A stretch of DNA of 64,000 nt from Elgaria multicarinata webbii (GCF_023053635.1 NC_086192.1:14918001-14982000), one strand, 5' to 3'; shown: positions 45,350 to 56,100, numbered from the stretch's first letter. Numbers and translations: made by a program. Notes: generated by a model from the sequence alone, not told the origin.

Positions 45350-45391
45350 TGAAATGATCAGGGGACTGGGGCATCTCCCCTATGAGGGAAG
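45350..45391 (+). mobile_element. Divergent CR1-like fragment
   Basis: GATCAGGGGACTGGGGCATC, TCCCCTATGAGGGAAG, the same segment type as 43960-44062, fused to a reverse copy of the second tail type. Confidence 0.6.
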
Positions 45392-45718
45392 ATGGCCAAC
45401 CAGCCATTGAGCAGGGACCATCAAAGCAGGACACGGTGCAACAGCACTCTCCCACCCATGTTCCCCAGCAAGTGATATCTATAGGCTTACTGCCTCTGGA
45501 GGTAGTACATAGCCATCAGGGCTAGTAGCCATGGATAGCCTTCGCCTCCAGGAATTTATCCAACCCCCTTTTCAAGCCATCCAAATGGGTGGCCATCACC
45601 ACATCTTGTGGTAGTGGGTTCCATAGTTTAACTATGCGCTGTGTGAAGAAGGACTTCCTTTTATCTATCTTAAATCTCCCACCTATCAGCTGCATGGGGT
45701 TCTGGTACTATAAGAGAG
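45392..45718 (-). mobile_element. CR1/L3-like LINE fragment (second tail type), longest copy
   Basis: GTAGTACATAGCCATCAGGG, CCAAATGGGTGGCCATCACC, then ACTATGCGCTGTGTGAAGAA and GGACTTCCTTTTATCTATCT. The last block parallels the CR1 TCAGGAAGTTTTTCCTGATG region. Confidence 0.78.
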
Positions 45719-45734
45719 GGAGGAAAATGTCATG

Positions 45735-45882
45735 GTTTAACTATCATGGTTCGTCTCAAAGAATCCTGGTAATTGTAGTTTGATAAAGGTGTATATGTGT
45801 GTGTGTACATTCCTAGCTTCCCCACCAAGCTGAGAACTACAGTTCCCAGGATTCTCCGGGGACAGAAAATGACTATTAAATC
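45735..45882. mobile_element. Palindromic MITE, other family
   Basis: CAAAGAATCCTGGTAATTGT, AGTTTG is mirrored by GAACTACAGTTCCCAGGATT, CTCC around a (TG)n-containing loop. A common lizard foldback type; ends not sharply defined. Confidence 0.6.
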
Positions 45883-46475
45883 AGTGGTGCAGATGAGGCA
45901 CTTGTAATCATTAACAAAACACATTGATTTATCTTAGAATGCTTAAAGCAGATTTCTCCGCACACCGGTGTGTTTGTTCCTTTGTATCCGGTGTGTCCTG
46001 GGTCTTGATTAGCAGAGCCAATCTCAATTCGCTCGATGCAAGATGCAAACGTGCACAAACAGAGAGGTGCAGGAAGGCAGCCACTAAATCCTCTGGTGGC
46101 TTTATGCGTGTGTGTGTGTGTCACCACACATAGAGATACACTGGCATTTTCCAGATTTAGACACACTTAGGTCAGTGCTAAATCTGCAGCCGAGCAGAAA
46201 GATATTGCAAATCCAGAGGGAAAGGTCAGGCACGGCATTGTGAGAGGTGGGGAGGGAATGCTGAGCTGAGTTGACCCAGAAACAGGAGCCTCACGTGCTC
46301 CACTCCCAGGCAATCCCGAAACAGAGGCTGTACGGAAGGAACAGGAAGGAAGCAAACTCATCCACAACTCTGCCATATTTTCTAGCATCTGACAGTTGAA
46401 AATAGGGGTGTGATTCTGGGTGCCCCACCAAAGGAAACTAAGCACATGGCTATAAGAGACAGGGGCTTATCAGTG
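45883..46475. other. Unique intergenic sequence
   Basis: Nothing recognised beyond a short (TG)n at 46107-46121. Confidence 0.4.
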
Positions 46476-46477
46476 GT

Positions 46478-46768
46478 GGCAACCTGGTTGTGAAATAAAC
46501 TCCCCAAAGAGGTTCACCTGGCACCTGCCCTGTGATCTTTGGGGCACCTGGGAAAGACCCTTCTTTTCTCCCAGGCATTTAAGAGACGTAGTTCTGGGTT
46601 CTTGCATTCGACTGTATTTTATCCTTGTTTAATATTTGCGTTGGAGTTGATTATTTTTAACTGTTAGATGGGACTGGGGTTTCTAAATGTTTGTAAATCC
46701 ACCCAGAGCACATTAGTGAATGGGCAGATTAGAAATGTGCTAAATAAGTAAATAATAAATAAATAGGA
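46478..46768 (+). mobile_element. L2 LINE 3' end
   Basis: VATWL.NKLPKEVHLAPAL-like decayed frame, AATCCACCCAGAGCACATTA, (AAAT)n tail. Confidence 0.85.
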
Positions 46769-46934
46769 AGAGAAAGCTAAGGAGGAACAAAACCCCGAAA
46801 CAACCAATGAGGGGGGTGGGGGTGGAAAATGGAGAAAGGGGAGGGAGTAGAACAGCGTATCTAGAATCCTGAAGTACAGATGTTGGAGAAACCCGCAATG
46901 GATTCAAATGAGTTTCATTTCATAGAATCATTTC

Positions 46935-47158
46935 AATCATTTGTATCCCATTCCTCCAAGGAACCCAAGGTGGCATACATAATCCTCTTCCTCCTCTCCA
47001 TGTTATCCTCACAACAACAACCCTGTGAGGTAGGCTGGGCTGAGAGTCTGTGAGTGGCCCAAAGTCACCCGGCGGGTTTCCATGGCCGAGTGGGAACTAG
47101 AACCCGGATCTCCCGACTCCCAGTCCACTGCTCTAGCCACTACACCACACTGCTTCTC
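46935..47158 (-). mobile_element. tRNA-derived SINE (Sauria-type)
   Basis: Reverse copy: CATTCCTCCAAGGAACCCAA, CCTGTGAGGTAGGCTGGGCT, B box in AGAACCCGGATCTCCCG, A box in GCTCTAGCCACTACACCACA. Followed by poly-C (47158-47171). Confidence 0.88.
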
Positions 47159-47171
47159 CCCCCCCCCCCCC

Positions 47172-47445
47172 ATTTTGAGAACAAAGATGTTCGAGAGGGA
47201 GAAACTGCCGTGCTTATTAAAAGTGCCGCATGAATGATTAATCGCTTCCTGGTAACCGAGATGTCGCTTCGATGAAGCGGTGCCTTTCAGCCGAGAGCGA
47301 GTGTCGCATCAGCTGGACACCGGAGACGCCGGCCTGCCCTTGCTGGAGAAGCGGCATCCGAGCGGGTTCTTCTCGCCCTGTCTTGCTTCCATCAGTATCA
47401 TCTCTGTACGGACCCACATGTTCCTTTTCTAAGCCTACAGAAGCA
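47172..47445. other. Non-repetitive block, candidate conserved element
   Basis: Unique sequence with TGCTTATTAAAAGTGCC, GAATGATTAATCGC, GGTAACCGAGATGTCG, between a SINE and a CR1. Composition differs from the flanking repeats. No homologous protein. Confidence 0.35.
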
Positions 47446-47447
47446 GA

Positions 47448-47908
47448 CGTGTTCAGAGGAGGGCAACCAGGATGATCAGGAGTCTGGAAACAAAGCCCTG
47501 TGAAGAGAGACTGAAAGAACTGGGCATGTTTAGCCTGGAGAAGAGAAGATTGAGGAGAGACATGAGAGCACTCTTCAAATACTTAAAAGGTTGTCCCACA
47601 GAGGAGGGCCAGGATCTCTTCTCGATCCTCCCAGAGTGCAGGACACGGAATAACGGGCTCAAGTTAAAGGAAGCCAGATTCCAGCTGGACGTCAGGAAAA
47701 ACTTCCTGACTGTTAGAGCAGTACAACAATGGAACCAGTGACCTAGGGAGGTTGTGGGCTCTCCCACACTGGAGGCCTTCAAGAGGCAGCTGGGCAACCC
47801 TCTGTCAGGGATGCTTTAGGGTGGATTCCTGCATTGAACAGAGGGTTGGACTCGATGGCTTTGTAGGCCCCTTCCAACTCTGCTATTCTATGATTCTATG
47901 ATTCTATG
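47448..47908 (+). mobile_element. CR1 LINE fragment
   Basis: [20 protein letters not shown] onward through the 3' UTR, ending with three TTCTATGA units. Confidence 0.94.
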
Positions 47909-48332
47909 ACACTCCGGGGCGGTCATCACTGGTATGAAGGAGGGGAGAGATTTCAGCCGGGTGGCGGAAGCCAGGCGCTCAGCAGGTTTTTAAAGGCTCA
48001 CCCCTGCATGTATTGTGGATCAGCTTTCCCCAACTAGGGTGTGTTGGCCACCACTCCCATCATCCCCTGGCTAGGCTCGCTGGGTACGATGTGTGTTGTC
48101 ATTCTGAAAATACAAATGAGCGGAGAACACGCAAGAATCTGAAAATGTCAATTGAAATATAATTCTATTGACATTTTAGCGTGATTTGAAAGAACCGTTG
48201 AAAATGATTATTTGGGGACTATCCTGGAGGCTTTTTGAATCACTGGTTCTTGTTGTAAACTGCCACTTGATATGTTTATATTACAGGATTATTATAAAAC
48301 GATGCATTTCATATTCAGAGGCTGGATGTAAA
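47909..48332. other. Mostly unique; hAT fragment at 48005-48095
   Basis: GTTGGCCACCACTCCCATCA, TCCCCTGGCTAGGCTCGCTG is a decayed palindromic-MITE arm. The rest is AT-rich unique sequence. Confidence 0.45.
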
Positions 48333-48543
48333 CATTGGCGGTGGGTGGTGGATAAATTCCTGGAGGAGAAGGCCATCAATGGTTACTAGCCCTGATGGTT
48401 GTGTGCTGTCTCTGTGTGCATCAGTTGCTGGGGAACATGGGCGGGAGGGTGCTGTTGCACCATGTCCTGCCCCGGCCGATGGCTGGCTGGCCACTGTGTG
48501 GACAGAGCGCTGGACTGAATGGACTCTCGGTCTGATCCAGCTT
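48333..48543 (+). mobile_element. CR1/L3-like LINE fragment (second tail type)
   Basis: GGTTACTAGCCCTGATGGTT, TCAGTTGCTGGGGAACATGG, GGACTCTCGGTCTGATCCAG. Confidence 0.78.
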
Positions 48544-48639
48544 CTTTATGTGTAAAGTACCTTTGGTTTCAAAATGCCTAAACAGAGCTAGAGAAAGAGA
48601 GAAGGTTGTGTGCATCAATAAGACAATGACTTTTAGAGT

Positions 48640-48718
48640 GCAACACTATGTATGATTAGACAGAAAAGAAGTCCTACAATCCTATGCATGTTTAGACTGG
48701 TAAAAGACCTACAATCCT
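48640..48718 (+). repeat. Short minisatellite, ~2.5 copies of the 34-bp unit
   Basis: ACAATCCTATGCATGTTTAG with flanking GATTAGACAGAAAAGAAGTC and GACCTACAATCCTC: the same unit and orientation as the 32.1-kb array. Confidence 0.88.
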
Positions 48719-49289
48719 CTCTCTTGAGAGAGAGAGACAGAGAGACAGAGAAGAGAAACCCATGGCTTGCATATATGCAAGCCATGGATTTATCAATTTT
48801 TCGTGTGTGTGTGTGTGTGTTTGTGCAGGCTCAGCTGCTTGTAGGAAGTGCTTTGATCTTAATTATATTTCCCCTGACAAACAAAATCTGAAATTAAAGG
48901 AGAGAAACAGCAGGGTGGGGGCAAAGACAGGCACTCCATAGCAACCTCCGATTGAGGCCTTTGAATGGATTGCGATGCCCTGAATGAGATGACAAAATTG
49001 TCCCTCTTCACCGGGGGATGTCCCCATTTCCTGGCAACTGTCCCGGGAAAATATCTCGACTCGTGCGTTGCCCAGAGGGATCTGATTGGCCACTGCTGGA
49101 GAAATGGGATGCTGGATTAGAAACAGCATTGGTCTCCTCCAAGAAGGCCTTGCTTATCATCTTAGCTGGCCATAAGGATGGAAGAGAAATTCTCAAGGCT
49201 TGCATTGGAACAAGAACTTATCCATTCTTGCACTTTCAAACCAATATTCAAACTGAAACTCAGTTACTAGGATTGCTGGAGAAATTCAC
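48719..49289. other. Unique intergenic sequence
   Basis: (GA)n at 48725-48752 and (GT)n at 48802-48821. No exon. Confidence 0.4.
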
Positions 49290-49825
49290 AATGGATTCAA
49301 ATTAGGACTCAGATTCAATCCCCGAATCTGAGTCAAGGTGGGCCGATTCAGTCTGCCTCGGCCTGAATTTGAGGTGGTACTGGGTTAGCCCAAGGCACCC
49401 TGAGGCAGATTGGCACCAAAGCCTCAGGGCACCTCTGGTAGATTTGGAGTGGTGCTGGGCTACCCACTCGCCCGGGAAAGCTGGTGTAGTGCTGGCCATG
49501 AATACAGGTGAGTCAATTGGACTCTCCTACCTCTCCCTCTCCCTCCCCACCTTCCACGGTCACTTTCCACCGCCACCACCACAACTTACCTTTAAATCAC
49601 CTCCTCCTCCCAGAAAACTGAGCCAAAATTTAAAGAATGTCATGGCAGCTTTGTTTTTACTATATCTATGGCCACAAACTATGGCGGCTGTAGAGGGCCA
49701 TTCCAAGGCGAGTCGTAGTTCTTGCAAACAAGAACTGAATTCTGTACATCCCCCCCCTCAATCCAATTCTGTCAAAGAACAAGCAACAGAATGGATTTGA
49801 CAAAACCCACACATGCCTATCAGTT
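49290..49825. mobile_element. Probable composite hAT MITE
   Basis: Inverted GATTCAATCCCCGAATC / GATTCAGTCTGCC words and CCACAAACTATGGCGGCTGT. Right end TTTGACAAAACCCACACATG, CCTA. Resembles the element at 15160-15625. Left end unresolved. Confidence 0.45.
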
Positions 49826-50679
49826 AGCCTCCGAAAGACACACTTCTCCGAATTCGGTAATGAAGTTCTGCATTGAAAGGAAATGTGTACATTAGGGGAA
49901 AGGAAACACGTAAAAATGCACACGTTCATGAAAATAGCACACAATTAAATAGCTTAAAAGAAGGGGGCACAAAAATGTGCACAGATTTTCGTGCAAAGCT
50001 AAACAATAACAAAGCAACAACAATCCTTAACATTCTGAAAAATGGAAAATGGAGAAATGGAGGTGAAGCAAAAGGGGCAGATTTGTCCCTCCCAAGTCTG
50101 GCAGCCTCTGACATTAGCGTCAACCACTTGAATTGCATGCTGGGTAATTCTGGGGGCATCCCCGGGGAAGAGTGGCCATGGTTTGCTTCCCTCTGGCAGG
50201 TGTTTATCCCCCGCCTGGGCAGGATGGCTGGTTGGATGGACACGTGATTGGCAGATCCCAAGTCCCCCAGGGCAAGGGGCTGGCAGAAGAGTTCAGTGGC
50301 TGAATAATTCAGCCAGTGCAACTTCGTCCCTCGATGCCCCCTTTTGATACGTAGATATGTATTTATTTACAGCGCTTTTACCTCGATCTTCAGCTGAAAC
50401 AGGCTCCTAAAGATTAATAATGAGCAGGGCAAAGCTCCCCACTTCGGGTCTCGGCCACCTCACTTCGGTACTGAAGCTGAAGCGTTGCCCCCCGAAGCGG
50501 CTCAGCTTTGCGGGTTCCAGGAATGCTGGATGCAAGGCTGACCGGGAGTCCATTGGACACCCTGCTCAACACCCTGCCTTCTACCCACCTGTTATCCAGA
50601 ACCACTCCTGCTGCAGCTACTGGAACTTACTTTTCTGTGTGTCTTCCTCCATTAGTGCCACGATGTAAGGTGGGAGCTC
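49826..50679. other. Unique intergenic sequence
   Basis: Nothing recognised. Confidence 0.4.
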
Positions 50680-50780
50680 GCTATTTTTCATAGATCTATG
50701 GCTGCCAACTACGGTGGCCGTAAAGGGCCATTTCCCTAGTTTGCGACCACAGATCTATGAAAATTAATGCTCCCTGGATT
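50680..50780. mobile_element. MITE foldback fragment
   Basis: TTTTTCATAGATCTATGGCT is mirrored by ACCACAGATCTATGAAAATT; the core GGCCGTAAAGGGCCATTTCC is also found near 4940. This is the central hairpin of the composite MITE family. Confidence 0.65.
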
Positions 50781-50794
50781 TCTACAATCTTCTT

Positions 50795-50885
50795 TTCAAG
50801 CCCTCTAAGCCAGCGTTGATTGCATCATCATGTGGCAGTGAATCCCACATGATAAGCGTGCGCTGTGTGGAGACATCCCACCTTG
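50795..50885 (-). mobile_element. CR1/L3-like LINE fragment, old
   Basis: TTTTCAAGCCCTCTAAGCC, GATAAGCGTGCGCTGTGTGG resembles the TTCAAGCCATCCAAATGG...ATGCGCTGTGTGAAG part of the copy at 45392. Confidence 0.55.
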
Positions 50886-51310
50886 CAACACACACTCAGT
50901 CCAAAGTTTATGTATTTACTTCTAAAATGTACTAGCTGGCCTCTAGCTGATCGATTCCGGTGCAGCACACAATAAAAACTCAAATAACATCCAACTAAAA
51001 TAGACTCGCCATCAATTCATGAGGCGATCCTGTATGATTGCGTCACTGGGAAATGGAGGGAATGGGTCTTCCATTTCCACATTCTAAACACTGTGCAGAT
51101 TTTATAAACCTCTGTCTTCTCCCTCTTTGGAAGGTCTTTTTTTTTTTTTTAACAGTCAACCATATAGGAAAAGTGATGAACTTACATCTGGTGTGTGTCA
51201 AGCAGAGGCTGACAGTAAAACTTTCTCCCTGATGCACTAATTTACTACATGCAGGGAAGTTTTAAAAACAATGACAAGGGGAAACTGGAATGTTGGCTTA
51301 GAATCTAGGC
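50886..51310. other. Unique intergenic sequence
   Basis: Nothing recognised. Confidence 0.4.
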
Positions 51311-51317
51311 CCTAGAA

Positions 51318-51462
51318 CAGCCTTACTCAACCGAGTGCCCTCCAGATGTTTTGGATTGCAACTCCTATCATTCCCAGGCAGCGTGGTCCATGACCATGCT
51401 GGCTGGGTGTGGTGAAAGTTGTAGCCTAACATTTCTGGAGAGCACCACTGTGGGTAATTCTG
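51318..51462. mobile_element. hAT palindromic MITE (145 bp), older copy
   Basis: Begins CAGCCTTACTCAACCGAGTG and ends ACTGTGGGTAATTCTG. Flanks CCCTAGAA and CCCTAGAT agree at 7 of 8 positions. Arms are strongly diverged but retain GCCCTCCAGATGTTTTGGA and its inverse. Confidence 0.85.
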
Positions 51463-51954
51463 CCCTAGATGGACTTTGGGGTGACCCAGCAGGGACTCTT
51501 CTTAGGAATAAAGAGAGTGCCTCTGAGCGCGTATAAGGTGTTTTTCCTCACTCACAACCCTAACTGACACTCGCATATGTGGAATTTGCTTGTGTGAATC
51601 AGGTCGCCTGTCTGGGGGCAGAACTTCAGGAGAGGCGTTTCTAATGGAGACAGTGACGAGGGGCGGAGCGCCACGCATGCGCACATGGGAACCCACTGTT
51701 GCAGGCAGGATTCAGACCGGACTCTTCCCATTTCAGAAATTACACAGTGCAAATTTCCCACCCGCTGTGGCATCGCCCAAGAGGAATGGTGCTGGGAAAA
51801 GAGAGGACGGGGAGAGACCTGACACATATCCAACTGCATCCTCTTTTCTGGAAGTATCAGAAATGGGTGCAATTGCTGTCCATGAGAAAGAAATCCCCCA
51901 GCTTTGTTTTTTATTGTTCGAGAGGCAACAGAATGCTGATTTAAATCAGGGCCT
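51463..51954. other. Unique intergenic sequence
   Basis: A long open frame covers this and the following SINE. No homology or splice context supports it. Confidence 0.4.
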
Positions 51955-52235
51955 GGTGGGGCGCAGAGCGGTAAAGCAGCAGTTTCTGCAGCTGAAACTC
52001 TCCCCACGGCCTGAGTTCGATCCCAGAGGAAGCTGGTTCTCAGGTAGCCGGCTCGAGTTGACTCCTGAGGTCGGTAAAATGAGTACCCAGTTAGCTGGGG
52101 GAAAGATAATAATGGCCGGGGAAGGCAACGGCAAACCACCCCGCTATAAGGCCTGCCAAAAAAAGTCAGCGAAAGCTGGCGTCCCTCCAAGAGTCAGTGA
52201 TGACTCAGTGCTTGCACGAGAGGTTCCTTTCCTCT
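51955..52235 (+). mobile_element. tRNA-derived SINE (other type)
   Basis: A-box-like GGGGCGCAGAGCGGTAAAGC, B box CTGAGTTCGATCC, body GGTAGCCGGCTCGAGTTGAC, AGGTCGGTAAAATGAGTACC, GGGAAGGCAACGGCAAACCA, CAGTGATGACTCAGTGCTTG, ending in a pyrimidine-rich CCTTTCCTCTCTTTCCTC tail. A SINE type widespread in reptiles. Confidence 0.85.
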
Positions 52236-52540
52236 CTTTCCTCTGTGGCCAACCCTCCATCTGCTAGGAAAGGGTTGTCGTATAGGCGGGTTTGCAAGCA
52301 GGTTGGGGGGGGAGAGGGAATCTATTTTTCCGGTTGATTGTGGTCACCACGAACATGTTTATGAGCTCAGCTCTGCTCCTGCGCTTTAAAAATAGAAACC
52401 CTAAACTATTTCCAGGTTGAAGCGAGAGGCAAAAAAGAATGAGGGTAGGAGAAGGACCCAGATTAATCTCTTTCTCCCAGGAGTGAATGGGCATATCTTA
52501 GCATGGTTATTCTGCATGCTGCAAAGGATGCCCAAGCATT
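52236..52540. other. Unique intergenic sequence
   Basis: Nothing recognised. Confidence 0.4.
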
Positions 52541-52802
52541 CATAGACTCATAGAATCATAGAATAGCAGCATTGGAAAGGGCCTAAAAGGCCATCAAGTC
52601 CAACCCCCTGCTCAATGCAGGAGTCCACCCTAAAGCATCCCTGACAGATGGCTGTCCAGCTGCTTCTAGTGTGGGAGAGCCCACCACCTCCCTAAGTCAT
52701 AGGTTCCATTGTCATACTGCTCTAACAGTCAGGAAGTTTTTCCTGATGTCCAGCTGGAATCTGGCTTCCTTTAACTTCCATTATTCCGTGTCCTGCACTC
52801 TG
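52541..52802 (-). mobile_element. CR1 LINE 3' fragment
   Basis: Three tail units at the start, small deletions at GCTGCTTCTAGTGTG and AACTTCCATTATTCCG, cut after TGTCCTGCACTCTGCACTC. Confidence 0.92.
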
Positions 52803-53230
52803 CACTCATTCAATAGTAGTCAGAAATGTCTGTCTGTCTGCAATGCTGGTGCTTAGGAGGAAGGAGGAAGATAATTAAAGTACAATCCTATAGATTGGCG
52901 CCCACACAGCTTGGAGGTCCCAAAACTTGGAAGCTTCCAAGATCCCTGTGTCCTGCTGAGCTGGAGGCAGGAGGACCACGAGAGGAGATCTTAGCCTCTC
53001 CACCCTCTGATCTTTGAGGGGTTTTTTGCTCGATGGGCAAAAAGCAGCAAAACAGTAAAAAGTTTTAAATGATTAAAACAACAAATTAAAAACAAAGTAC
53101 CATTAAAAAAAAACATCAACAGCCCTGGGTTCCTTGCAAGAGGGAAAATAATGGGACATTAATGCAACCATCTCAAAATAAATAGATGAATAAATGATAA
53201 ACATTCTTTAATGGGGGTTATTATATCCCT
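52803..53230. other. AT-rich, mostly unique
   Basis: 53050-53115 resembles an A-rich LINE 3' UTR but lacks a diagnostic tail. Confidence 0.35.
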
Positions 53231-53234
53231 AATT

Positions 53235-53554
53235 TAGGGTGACCCTATGGAAAGGAGGACGGGGCTCCTGCATCTTTAACAGTTGCATAGAAAAGGGGAT
53301 TTCAGCAGGGGTCATTTGTATATATGGGGAACCTGGTGAAATTCCCTCTCCATCACAACAGTGAACGCTGCAGGAGCTATACGAGAGTGACCAGATACAA
53401 AAGAGGGCAGGGCTCCTGCAGCTTTAACTGCTGTGATGGAGAGGGAATTTCACCAGGTGCTGCATGCCTACAAATGACTCCTGCAGAAATTCTCTTTTCT
53501 GTACAAGTGTTCAAGATACAGGAGCCCTGTCCTCCTTTCCATAGGGTCACCCTA
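53235..53554. mobile_element. Long-TIR MITE (TAGGGTGACC family), complete
   Basis: TAGGGTGACCCTATGGAAAG to CCTTTCCATAGGGTCACCCT, A. It has nested inverted pairs: outer (CTCCTGCATCTTTAACAGTT / AGTGTTCAAGATACAGGAGC) and inner (TCACAACAGTGAACGCTGCA / GCAGCTTTAACTGCTGTGAT). Confidence 0.92.
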
Positions 53555-53786
53555 GTCATGCAGTACCTGCTGAAATCCCCTCTTCACCACCACAGTTAAA
53601 GCTGCAGGAGCCCTGCCCTCTTTTGTATCTGGTCTCTAGTATAACTCCTGCAGCTTTAACTGTTGTGATGAAGAGGGGATTTCACCAGGTTCTCCATATC
53701 TACAGAGGACACCTGCTGAAACCCCCTTTTCTATGCAACTGTTAAAGATACAGGAGCCCTGTCCTCCTTTTCATAAGGTCACCCTA
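53555..53786. mobile_element. Long-TIR MITE, left-truncated, in tandem with the previous copy
   Basis: Lacks the left terminus; keeps GCTGCAGGAGCCCTGCCCTC, its inverse, and the right end CTTTTCATAAGGTCACCCTA. Confidence 0.88.
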
Positions 53787-54424
53787 GCTAATTCAAATCA
53801 AACCTGTCCTTTTCACAGTCTGTCCCCAACAAGGCGGTGGAAAAAAATCTTAGTTTCCATACAATCTGCAGGAGAAAATTGGCCTCCGTTCCTTCTAGCC
53901 CTCAGCTCGGGCCTGAAAACGTCCCGGCCTCCTGCTTGGCCTTTGAAAACTGCATTCATCACCCATTAACTACATTTCTCTTTGAATGCGCTGTGGCGCC
54001 CTGCCCAGCCATGCCTCCGGTGTCTCTTCTGGGGGACGCAAATCCTCTCTGAAAGGGACGGGCTGGTGTTTTGATGCTAATGCAGGCAAGTGGTGCGTTA
54101 TCAGGCGTCCTGGATTCCACCGGAGCTGGCTGGCTTTCCGGCTTGATCATGCCAACCTCATGTTTTGCAAGCTAGAAGGCATTTGCAGCTAGGAAATGAG
54201 AGGGGTCTTTTTTCCCCATTCCCACCCCCACCCCCCACCTGCAGATGGTTCATCAACAAAGGAAGGGGAGCAGGCGTCCGAGGCCAGGCCGGCCCTGCCG
54301 TTGGGCGGAGGGAGGGTGTCCAGAAAGGGAAACAAATAGTCATTTCAGGTATCGTCGTCGACATTTTACCGCAAGGGACAGGGAAGAGGCACGTGCCGGA
54401 CCGCCTGCCTCAGTTTCTGAAATA
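53787..54424. other. Unique intergenic sequence
   Basis: No exon or repeat recognised. Poly-C/A patch at 54224-54239. Confidence 0.4.
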
Positions 54425-54429
54425 ACTTG

Positions 54430-54585
54430 AGCTTGATTAATTAATTAATTAATTTCTACACCGCTCTCCGTCTAAGACAGATTCCGGAGTGGTGAACATA
54501 AGGGTGAAACCTTAAATAGATGAAAGATTAAAGCGCCATATTAAAATGGTGGTTTTTACCAAGTAAATATAAATAAATAAATAAG

Positions 54586-54635
<50 letters not shown>

Positions 54636-54734
54636 GGTCAGTTAAGGAATGCTTCCTCGAATTAGGACCGTTTTCAGGAGGTGCCAGAAGGAACATAGTC
54701 TTGGCACCTGCCTGACCTCCAGAGGCAGGGAGTT
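54430..54734 (-). mobile_element. Outer L2 LINE, first piece
   Basis: (TTAA)n-type tail, TTTCTACACCGCTCTCCGTC, a (CA)n at 54588-54632, then TTTTCAGGAGGTGCCAGAAG, GGCACCTGCCTGACCTCCAG, AGGCAGGGAGTTC. It continues at 55631 after a CR1 insertion. Confidence 0.88.
54588..54632 (+). repeat. (CA)n microsatellite
   Basis: About 22 units within the L2 3' UTR. Confidence 0.95.
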
Positions 54735-55630
54735 CATAGAATCATAGAATAGCGGAGTTGGAAGGGGCCTATAAGGCCATTGAGTCCAACCCCCTGCTCA
54801 ATGCAGGAATCTACCTTAAAGCATCCCTGACAGGTAGCTGTCCAGCTGCCTCTTGAAGGCCTCTAGTGTGGGAAGGCCCACCACCTCCCTGGGTAACTGG
54901 TTCCATTCTCGTACTGCTCTAACAGTCAGGAAGTCTTTCCTGATGTCCATCCGGAATCTGGCTTTCTGTCACTTGAGCCTGTTATTCTGTGTCCTGCGCT
55001 CTGGGATGATGAAGAGATCCTGGACCTCCTCTGTGTGACAACCTTTCAAGTATTTGAAGAGTGTTCTCATGTCTCCCCTCCATCTTCTCTTCTCCAGGCT
55101 AAACATGCCCAGTTCTTTCAGTCTCTCTTCATAGGGCTTTGTTTCCAGACCCCTGATCATCCTGGTTGCCCTCCTCTGAACCCGCTCCAGCTTGTCTGCG
55201 TCCTTCTTGAAGTGTGGAGCCCAGAACTGAACGCAGTACTCAAGATGAGGCCTAACCAGGGCCGAATAGAGAGGAACCAGTACCTCCCGCGATTTGGAAG
55301 CTATACTTCTCTTAATGCAGCCCAAAATAGCATTTGCCTTTCTTGCAGCCATATCGCACTGTTGGCTCATATTCAGTTTGCGATCTACAACAATTCCAAG
55401 ATCCTTCTCGTTTGTAGTATTGCTGAGCCAAGTATCCCCCATCTTGTAACTGTGCCTTTGGTTTCTATTTCCTAGATGTAGAACTTGGCATTTATCCCTA
55501 TTAAATTTCATCCTGTTGTTTTCAGCCCAGCACTCCAGCCTATCAAGATCAATTTGAAGTTTATATCTGTCTCCCAGGGTATTAGCTATCACACCCAATT
55601 TTGTGTCATCTGCAAATTTGATAAGCATAA
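54735..55630 (-). mobile_element. CR1 LINE, longest copy (~895 bp)
   Basis: A 222-codon antisense frame is open. It starts with the RT catalytic-loop variant FADDTKLG and runs LQIDLDRLECWAENNRMKFN, LHLGNRN, TWLSNTTNEKDLGIVVDRKL and the shared end blocks. It is 3'-complete and sits inside an L2 element. AGTTC on both sides is a possible short target duplication. Confidence 0.97.
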
Positions 55631-55724
55631 GTTCCATAGGAAGGGGGCCACCACGCTAAAGGCTCTTCTCTGGGCAGACTCCAGTAGAGCCATAGATCCA
55701 TGCGGAACTGCCAGGAGCATTCCC

Positions 55725-55727
<3 letters not shown>
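55631..55727 (-). mobile_element. Outer L2 LINE, second piece
   Basis: GTTCCATAGGAAGGGGGCCA, CCACGCTAAAGGCTCTTCTC matches the uninterrupted L2 at 27073-27170, proving continuity with 54430-54734. Confidence 0.9.
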
Positions 55728-55769
<42 letters not shown>

Positions 55770-56002
55770 AAATTTATTTATTACCCCCCTCTCTCTCTGG
55801 ATCGAGGCGGAGAACAACACCAGACACAATATAATACATAAAATTAGTTAAAAGAGCATATCAAACCAATACAATATTAAAATAACAATCACAGCATCTT
55901 AAAATTCGTAGGTTTAAAATTAATCTGGGTAGGCCTGCCGGAAGAGACTAGTGTTTACGGCTGTCTTAAGCTCAGAGAGAGTGTTGAGTTGATGAATCTG
56001 AT
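55728..56002 (-). mobile_element. Inner L2 LINE with (GAT)n tail
   Basis: (GAT)n at 55728-55770, AAATTTATTTATTACCCCCC, TCTCTGGATCGAGGCGGAGA, GTAGGCCTGCCGGAAGAGAC. Inserted in the outer L2, whose sequence resumes at GATGACCTCAGCGATC. Confidence 0.9.
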
Positions 56003-56100
56003 GACCTCAGCGATCAGGCAGGTTGGTGAGGGAGAAGGCGACCTCTCAGGGATCCTGGTCCCAATGCACCATGACTCCGTGTGAGGAGGTGTAGTTTGAG
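56003..56100 (-). mobile_element. Outer L2 LINE, third piece
   Basis: TGACCTCAGCGATCAGGCAG, GGAGAAGGCGACCTCTCAGG parallels 27175-27222 of the uninterrupted copy. Confidence 0.85.

Noticed and set aside
51590-52267. 225-codon open frame
   Set aside because: Its second half is a tRNA-derived SINE, and the antisense is open too. No recognisable protein.
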